A stretch of 11,465 nt of DNA from Pseudomonadota bacterium. Lineage in GTDB: Bacteria > Pseudomonadota > Gammaproteobacteria > Acidithiobacillales > Acidithiobacillaceae. Below are positions 8,388 to 11,465 of this stretch, piece by piece. The notes under the pieces were generated by a model. The model was not told the DNA's origin. It worked only from the letters and a program-made list of their open reading frames with translations, and ran no database searches. Within the stretch, counting starts at the first letter, position 1, and the number at the start of each line of letters is the position of its first letter. The stretch is taken from contig JAKAVW010000065.1 of assembly GCA_021827445.1 (NCBI GenBank), positions 1 through 11,465 of the forward strand, given 5' to 3'. The position numbers were made by a program, and so were the translations under genes.

Positions 8388-8441
8388 AATACTGGTCATT
8401 TTCTCATATTCATTTACATATATGGGAGCATGACCAGCATT
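8388..8441 (+). terminator. Long imperfect stem-loop after amiF (terminator, attenuator or processing hairpin)
   Basis: Bases 8388-8409 pair with 8420-8441: 22 positions with two mismatches and two G-T wobbles, closing a 10-base loop. The core is a perfect CTGGTCAT / ATGACCAG pair at 8392-8399 and 8430-8437; the upper stem is TTCTCATAT with ATATGGGAG. It begins 36 bases after the amiF stop and lies upstream of the candidate amiE promoter. No U-tract follows (TGTATAAAGA), so a standard intrinsic terminator is doubtful; an attenuator, or a 3'-end stabilising or processing hairpin, is equally possible. Confidence 0.5.
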
Positions 8442-8504
8442 GTATAAAGATATGTAGTGCAGATTAAAACTACTAATATTAACGAGATGAATATGTTAAC
8501 ACGC

Positions 8505-8533
8505 TTGAAATGTAATGATTTACATTTTATACA
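8505..8533 (+). promoter_or_regulatory. Candidate sigma-70 promoter of amiE with a palindromic operator in its spacer
   Basis: TTGAAA (8505-8510, five of six to TTGACA) and TATACA (8528-8533, a partial -10) are exactly 17 bases apart. A perfect inverted repeat, AAATGTAA-TGAT-TTACATTT at 8508-8527, begins inside the -35 and ends at the base before the -10. A dimeric repressor bound there would block polymerase directly. The amiE ATG is 79 bases downstream, with AAGGAGG at 8600-8606. The repeat could also form an RNA hairpin, but it is AT-rich and weak. The binding protein is unknown. Confidence 0.5.
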
Positions 8534-8611
8534 TTAATCGGTAACTTTTACTAATTGAATTCTAATATGGTTTTATCATTTTTCTGATGCGGCGTTCTCA
8601 AGGAGGGATTT

Positions 8612-9655
8612 ATGCGACACGGTGACATTTCATCTAGTAATGATACAGTTGGCGTTGCGGTTGTTAATTATAAAATGCCACGACTTCATTTAAGAGGTGA
8701 TGTTGTAAAAAATGCAAAAAAAATTGCTGAAATGGTAATTGGCATTAAGAGAGGCTTTCCAGGATTGGATTTGGTTATCTTTCCTGAGTATAGCACTCAC
8801 GGTATTATGTACGATTCTACAGAAATGTATGATACCGCTTCTGTCATCCCAGGAGATGAGACATTAATTTTTTCTGAATGTTGCAGAAAAGCAAATACAT
8901 GGGGTGTCTTTTCTATTACTGGCGAGAGGCATGAGGAACATCCCCATAAGTCGCCTTACAATACATTGATATTAATTGATAACCATGGGGACATTGTACA
9001 GAAATACCGTAAAATACTACCCTGGTGCCCAATTGAAGGGTGGTATCCGGGAGGTCAAACTTACGTCTCGACTGGCCCAAAAGGCTTGCAAATCAGCTTG
9101 ATCATCTGTGATGATGGAAACTATCCAGAAATATGGCGTGACTGTGCTATGAAAGGTGCTGAGTTAATTGTTCGTTGCCAGGGTTACATGTATCCTGCTA
9201 AGGAGCAGCAGATTATTGTTGCTAAAGCAATGGCTTTTATGAACAACTGTTATGTAGCAGTAGCAAACGCCACAGGTTTTGACGGTGTTTATTCCTATTT
9301 TGGTCATTCGGCAATTATTGGATTCGATGGCAGAACCCTTGGCGAATGTGGTGAAGAGGAGTTTGGCATTCAGTACGCTGAATTATCTGTTTCGTCAATT
9401 CGCGACTCGCGAAGGAATGGGCAAAGTCAAAATCAGTTATATAAATTGCTTCACCGTGGATATTCGGGAATGATCAATTCGGGAGATGATATCAATGGTA
9501 TGTCTGAATGCCCGTTTGACTTCTATAAAATATGGGTTAGAGATCCGTTGTTGGCTCGTAAGAATGTAGAGGCGATTACTCGCGATACCCCCGGTGTTGC
9601 AGAGTGTCCAATCTCTGGAATTCCGAATTCAAATTCTATGACAACAGATCTTTAG
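8612..9655 (+). CDS. amiE: Aliphatic amidase AmiE (acylamide amidohydrolase)
   Basis: Cytoplasmic nitrilase-superfamily enzyme turning short aliphatic amides (acetamide, propionamide) into carboxylate and ammonia (EC 3.5.1.4); the family is homohexameric. The 347 residues start MRHGDISSSNDTVGVAVVNY, as in Pseudomonas aeruginosa AmiE from memory, and stay very close to it throughout. The triad is in place: Glu59 in VIFPEYS, Lys134 in KYRKILPW and Cys166 in LIICDDGNYPEIW. GWYPGGQTYVSTGPKG and GFDGVYSYFGHSAIIGFDGR are also retained. A strong AAGGAGG lies at 8600-8606, five bases before the ATG. Unlike the Pseudomonas operon, no amiC/amiR/amiS partners follow. The 260-base gap from amiF contains a stem-loop and its own candidate promoter, so it may be expressed separately from amiF. 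Codon use is AT-rich although the protein matches a family well known from GC-rich pseudomonads. Confidence 0.97.
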   Translation: MRHGDISSSNDTVGVAVVNYKMPRLHLRGDVVKNAKKIAEMVIGIKRGFPGLDLVIFPEYSTHGIMYDSTEMYDTASVIPGDETLIFSECCRKANTWGVFSITGERHEEHPHKSPYNTLILIDNHGDIVQKYRKILPWCPIEGWYPGGQTYVSTGPKGLQISLIICDDGNYPEIWRDCAMKGAELIVRCQGYMYPAKEQQIIVAKAMAFMNNCYVAVANATGFDGVYSYFGHSAIIGFDGRTLGECGEEEFGIQYAELSVSSIRDSRRNGQSQNQLYKLLHRGYSGMINSGDDINGMSECPFDFYKIWVRDPLLARKNVEAITRDTPGVAECPISGIPNSNSMTTDL

Positions 9656-9714
9656 TTTACAAAGCGGTTAATGTTGATTAAAAAATAAAGCTGTTCGTCA
9701 TTTCAAGTGGGTAG

Positions 9715-9738
9715 ATCATACCCCCATGGGGGTATGAT
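9715..9738. promoter_or_regulatory. Perfect 24-bp palindrome with C5/G5 arms, CsoR-family operator-like
   Basis: ATCATACCCCCA (9715-9726) is followed immediately by its exact reverse complement TGGGGGTATGAT (9727-9738). The ATACCCCC/GGGGGTAT pattern resembles operators of the CsoR/RcnR/CstR group (copper, nickel or persulfide sensors), for example the Bacillus subtilis CsoR site as I recall it. TATGAT at 9733-9738 could be a -10 element. No metal-resistance gene follows on either strand here. An alternative is a transcription stop after amiE (60 bases upstream), but no T-run flanks it on either strand. Confidence 0.45.
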
Positions 9739-10164
9739 AAGGGGTAAAGGGAACGCAGTATTGGCATCGTGAGCAGCCTTCGATACTCACCTTGTACACC
9801 ACATCATATCGGTGGTAGGAAAATGTTTCGGAGCCAATCCCTTACTGGTACCGGTCACGTTAATGTGGCCGACAGGAGACCAGAGATTGGCGTGGCCCCA
9901 AAATTGGGTCTGGTATCTTCATCCTACCCACTCAAAAGACGAATTCACCGTATATTTGGCCACTCTTATCGCGTGCAAGGCCCTCTTTATTCATGTTTCC
10001 TAGAATTATTGAAAATCATTATATATCTATAAACACGACCAAGGTGGACGACTGCTTTCAGTCTAGTCCGGACGATCGGGCTACGGATCGCCCAGGCCAC
10101 TTGGAAAGGTACTGCAGCTCTCAGCACGTGAGCAAGGGCTCGTGAAGGAGCCGGTAGTGGGCGG
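9739..10164. other. Stretch with no recognisable gene
   Basis: About 425 bases between the C5/G5 palindrome and the umuC remains. The open frames here (GTG at 9769 to 10032; ATG at 9812 to 10003; minus-strand 10193 to 9987) overlap each other, show no familiar motif and lack convincing ribosome binding sites. Composition shifts from AT-rich (to about 10030, with an A/T-rich patch at 10005-10032) to GC-rich. The stretch borders degraded genes and may itself be decayed sequence. No tRNA or insertion-sequence end was seen. Confidence 0.5.
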
Positions 10165-10165
10165 G

Positions 10166-10447
10166 TATTTCTGCCTGACACCCTTGGGACCACGTTCGAT
10201 GGTCACATCCCCTCAGGAAGCGTTGACCGCACCCAGGTCACCGAATGCTACACCGGCCAACAATAATCAGGCCCATAAGTCCGTAGCGCTAGCTCCGTCA
10301 GGATGTAACTTTATTGTCGGGTTGATACTTTTTTGTCCATTAACAGTCGGCAGTCGACCGCATCATCTTGACCACTGTTTGCCGGGTGAATTGCGGGCCT
10401 TCACGAAACGGCGAGGTGTGGGCGAACACGACCAGTTCGACGGCGAT
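10166..10447 (-). pseudogene. umuC: umuC remnant (C-terminal pieces of a Y-family DNA polymerase), frameshifted
   Basis: Broken remains of the catalytic subunit of the SOS error-prone polymerase V. Three pieces run in order on the minus strand in different frames. The first (10447 to 10342) reads IAVELVVFAHTSPFREGPQF then TRQTVVK, matching the UmuC segment around TSPF and the VK-L-PT-DSR stretch, and ends in a stop. Then KYQPDNKV (near 10331-10310) and ILTELALRTYGPDYCW (10304 to about 10255) resemble the Y-P-Y...AGVMLTEL region. Last, AVNAS, a stop codon (TGA at 10215-10213, perhaps once Trp) and GDVTIERGPKGVRQ match the tail region of UmuC. The N-terminal polymerase palm with its metal-binding carboxylates is absent. 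The identification rests on remembered family motifs, strongest for the first piece. Confidence 0.6.
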
Positions 10448-10466
10448 AGCGATTCGAGATGGCATA

Positions 10467-10616
10467 CTCCACATAATCATCGGCAGGGGACGGGAATCCG
10501 GCAGCGATCTTGCTGATGAAGACGGGGCGGCAACTCGGGCTCGCCGCAGGATCTGGACGAATGAAGGTGAGACCTGAGCGTGAGAGCTTTTCGATGCTTT
10601 CTGGCTTCAGCACCAT
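10467..10616 (-). pseudogene. umuD: umuD remnant (N-terminal part with cleavage site only)
   Basis: About 50 residues from an ATG at 10616: MVLKPESIEKL..., then PVFISKIAAGFPSPADDYVE. The AGFPSPADDYVE stretch is the self-cleavage region of UmuD/LexA-type proteins (Ala-Gly bond). After YVE the family pattern stops and the frame runs into umuC-like sequence in another frame. The region that should hold the catalytic Ser and Lys is missing, so it could not cleave itself. The umuD-then-umuC order on one strand is that of a normal umuDC operon, which points to a large internal deletion joining the two genes. No LexA box was seen upstream. An open frame continues to 10401, but the residues after YVE look out of frame. 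Confidence 0.68.
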
Positions 10617-10689
10617 ATTCCGGTCCCCACTTCTGAGCCTGCGTTGCCGGCATTAGGTTCCCACGGCCTGAGTTTCTCAACAAGTGGAG

Positions 10690-10785
10690 TTAGCCCACAA
10701 ACATTACCCGCATCACCTCTCCGCTCCATCTGTGCACAAGTGCTTCTCCAACTGTCAGGCGGCGGCATTCATCGAGAGAAATCAT
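10690..10785 (-). CDS. Possible 31-residue ORF overlapping the kup stop
   Basis: The ATG (10785-10783) overlaps the kup TGA (10784-10782) as ATGA, the layout of translationally coupled genes. The peptide MISLDECRRLTVGEALVHRW continues with SGEVMRVMFVG and ends in TAA at 10692-10690. I recognise no family. It may be chance or the beginning of a decayed gene, since the umuD/umuC remains follow directly. Confidence 0.2.
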   Translation of the reverse strand: MISLDECRRLTVGEALVHRWSGEVMRVMFVG

Positions 10786-11465
10786 AACGCGGCTTTTTCC
10801 TTCTTGGGCACATCTGGAATCTTATGCGAAAGCTCGACGACATCTCCCAACTCCATCACCTGATTGGGTGGAAGTCGGAAAAAGTCAGTAGCATTGGCGG
10901 AAATGCGGAGCATGATGGCGAACAGGTGCTCCCTCCATAGAGACAAGGTCGTGCTGGCGGTCGGAATGATCCGTTGGCGGGAAACGAAATAAGTGGTATC
11001 CAATGAATTCCATGGATTGTCCGAATTTTCAGCGGATTTCAGAATCTCCGGAATGTCGGGGTGTTCCATGAATCCATAACGGGCGGTGAGCCGGCACACA
11101 CCCTGCCCGTAATCCCGCACTACCACGCGGTTCGCGGAAAGGACGCGGGGCTCCTCCTCAAATTTGATGGTGAGGATGATGACCCGTTCATGAAGCACCT
11201 TGTTGTGTTTCAGATTATGCAGCATGGCATGCGGAATGGCCCGCTCGCGCATGGTCAGATATACCGCTGTGCCTGGGACACGGATAGGATCTCCAGGGGT
11301 GACGCCGCTCAGAAAGTCTTCCACCGAAAGGGCGTCCGGATACAGTTTACAGGCGAGAATTCCTCGTCCCCAGCGCCATGTCGACATGGTGGTGAATACC
11401 GCCAGGCCGATTGCCAGAGGAAACCATCCCCCCTCTACGAATTTCAGCAGATTCGCGCCGAAAAA
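10782..11465 (-). CDS. kup: Kup-family potassium uptake protein, 5'-partial (C-terminal third)
   Basis: Inner-membrane K+ (proton-coupled) uptake protein. The minus-strand frame is open to the window edge, so only the last 227 residues of a protein usually about 620-640 long are seen. It begins FFGANLLKFVEGGWFPLAIG and continues LAVFTTMSTWRWGRG, the last membrane span and the start of the cytosolic tail. Then come DFLSGVTPGDPIRVPGTAVY, HAMLHNLKHNKVLHERVIIL and DTTYFVSRQRIIP, all typical of the Kup C-terminal domain, and FFRLPPNQVMELGDVVEL near the end. The apparent ATG at 11387 is internal to the last membrane segment and is not the true start. The gene is GC-rich like the carboxylase and faces the amide genes. 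Nothing links it to amide metabolism; it looks like core chromosome flanking the AT-rich block. Confidence 0.93.
   Translation of the reverse strand, partial: FFGANLLKFVEGGWFPLAIGLAVFTTMSTWRWGRGILACKLYPDALSVEDFLSGVTPGDPIRVPGTAVYLTMRERAIPHAMLHNLKHNKVLHERVIILTIKFEEEPRVLSANRVVVRDYGQGVCRLTARYGFMEHPDIPEILKSAENSDNPWNSLDTTYFVSRQRIIPTASTTLSLWREHLFAIMLRISANATDFFRLPPNQVMELGDVVELSHKIPDVPKKEKAAL

Noticed and set aside
10005..10032. Fur box in the A/T-rich patch (GAAAATCATTAT)
   Set aside because: Only part of the hexamer pattern is present and no iron gene is nearby; A/T-rich sequence gives such matches by chance.
9769..10032. 87-residue open frame starting with GTG after the CsoR-like palindrome
   Set aside because: No recognisable motif, no clear ribosome binding site, and it overlaps another open frame of equal quality; coding status cannot be supported.
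10142..10516. 124-residue + strand open frame
   Set aside because: It is antisense to the umuD/umuC remnants, has low-complexity composition and shows no motif.

Overview
The window looks like a Gram-negative, probably proteobacterial, chromosome. The evidence is an outer-membrane beta-barrel porin with a signal peptide, an amidase close to Pseudomonas AmiE, a Kup potassium transporter and umuDC remnants. The genus cannot be fixed from the sequence. By eye the flanks (about 1-4070 and 10040-11465) are GC-rich, while the middle (about 4290-9660) is clearly AT-richer, which suggests the middle block has a different history.

Left part (+ strand): a large biotin-dependent carboxylase of the urea/guanidine carboxylase family (2-3358, 5' end outside the window), followed eight bases later by a GntR-family regulator of the FCD type (3366-4070). 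No allophanate hydrolase, urease or carboxyguanidine deiminase gene is visible, so the partner enzyme and the true substrate are undecided.

Middle part (+ strand): a four-gene amide-use block. It holds an outer-membrane porin (4290-5477), an NCS1-type inner-membrane permease with an unusual cysteine-rich tail (5602-7260), formamidase AmiF (7341-8351) and aliphatic amidase AmiE (8612-9655). The inferred pathway is porin, then permease, then hydrolysis of formamide and other short amides to ammonia plus formate or another carboxylate. The neighbouring carboxylase may supply more nitrogen from urea or guanidine. The gaps carry regulatory-looking structure: a 13-bp palindrome before the permease that fits the FadR-subfamily GntR consensus, a long imperfect hairpin after amiF, and a perfect 8-4-8 palindrome exactly filling the spacer of a candidate sigma-70 promoter before amiE.

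Right part: after amiE there is a perfect 24-bp palindrome with C5/G5 arms resembling a CsoR-family operator, then about 400 bases with no recognisable gene. On the minus strand follow decayed remains of an SOS mutagenesis operon (umuD N-terminus, then frameshifted umuC C-terminal pieces), and the C-terminal third of Kup (10782-11465, 5' end outside the window). No tRNA, rRNA, CRISPR array or intact insertion sequence was recognised.
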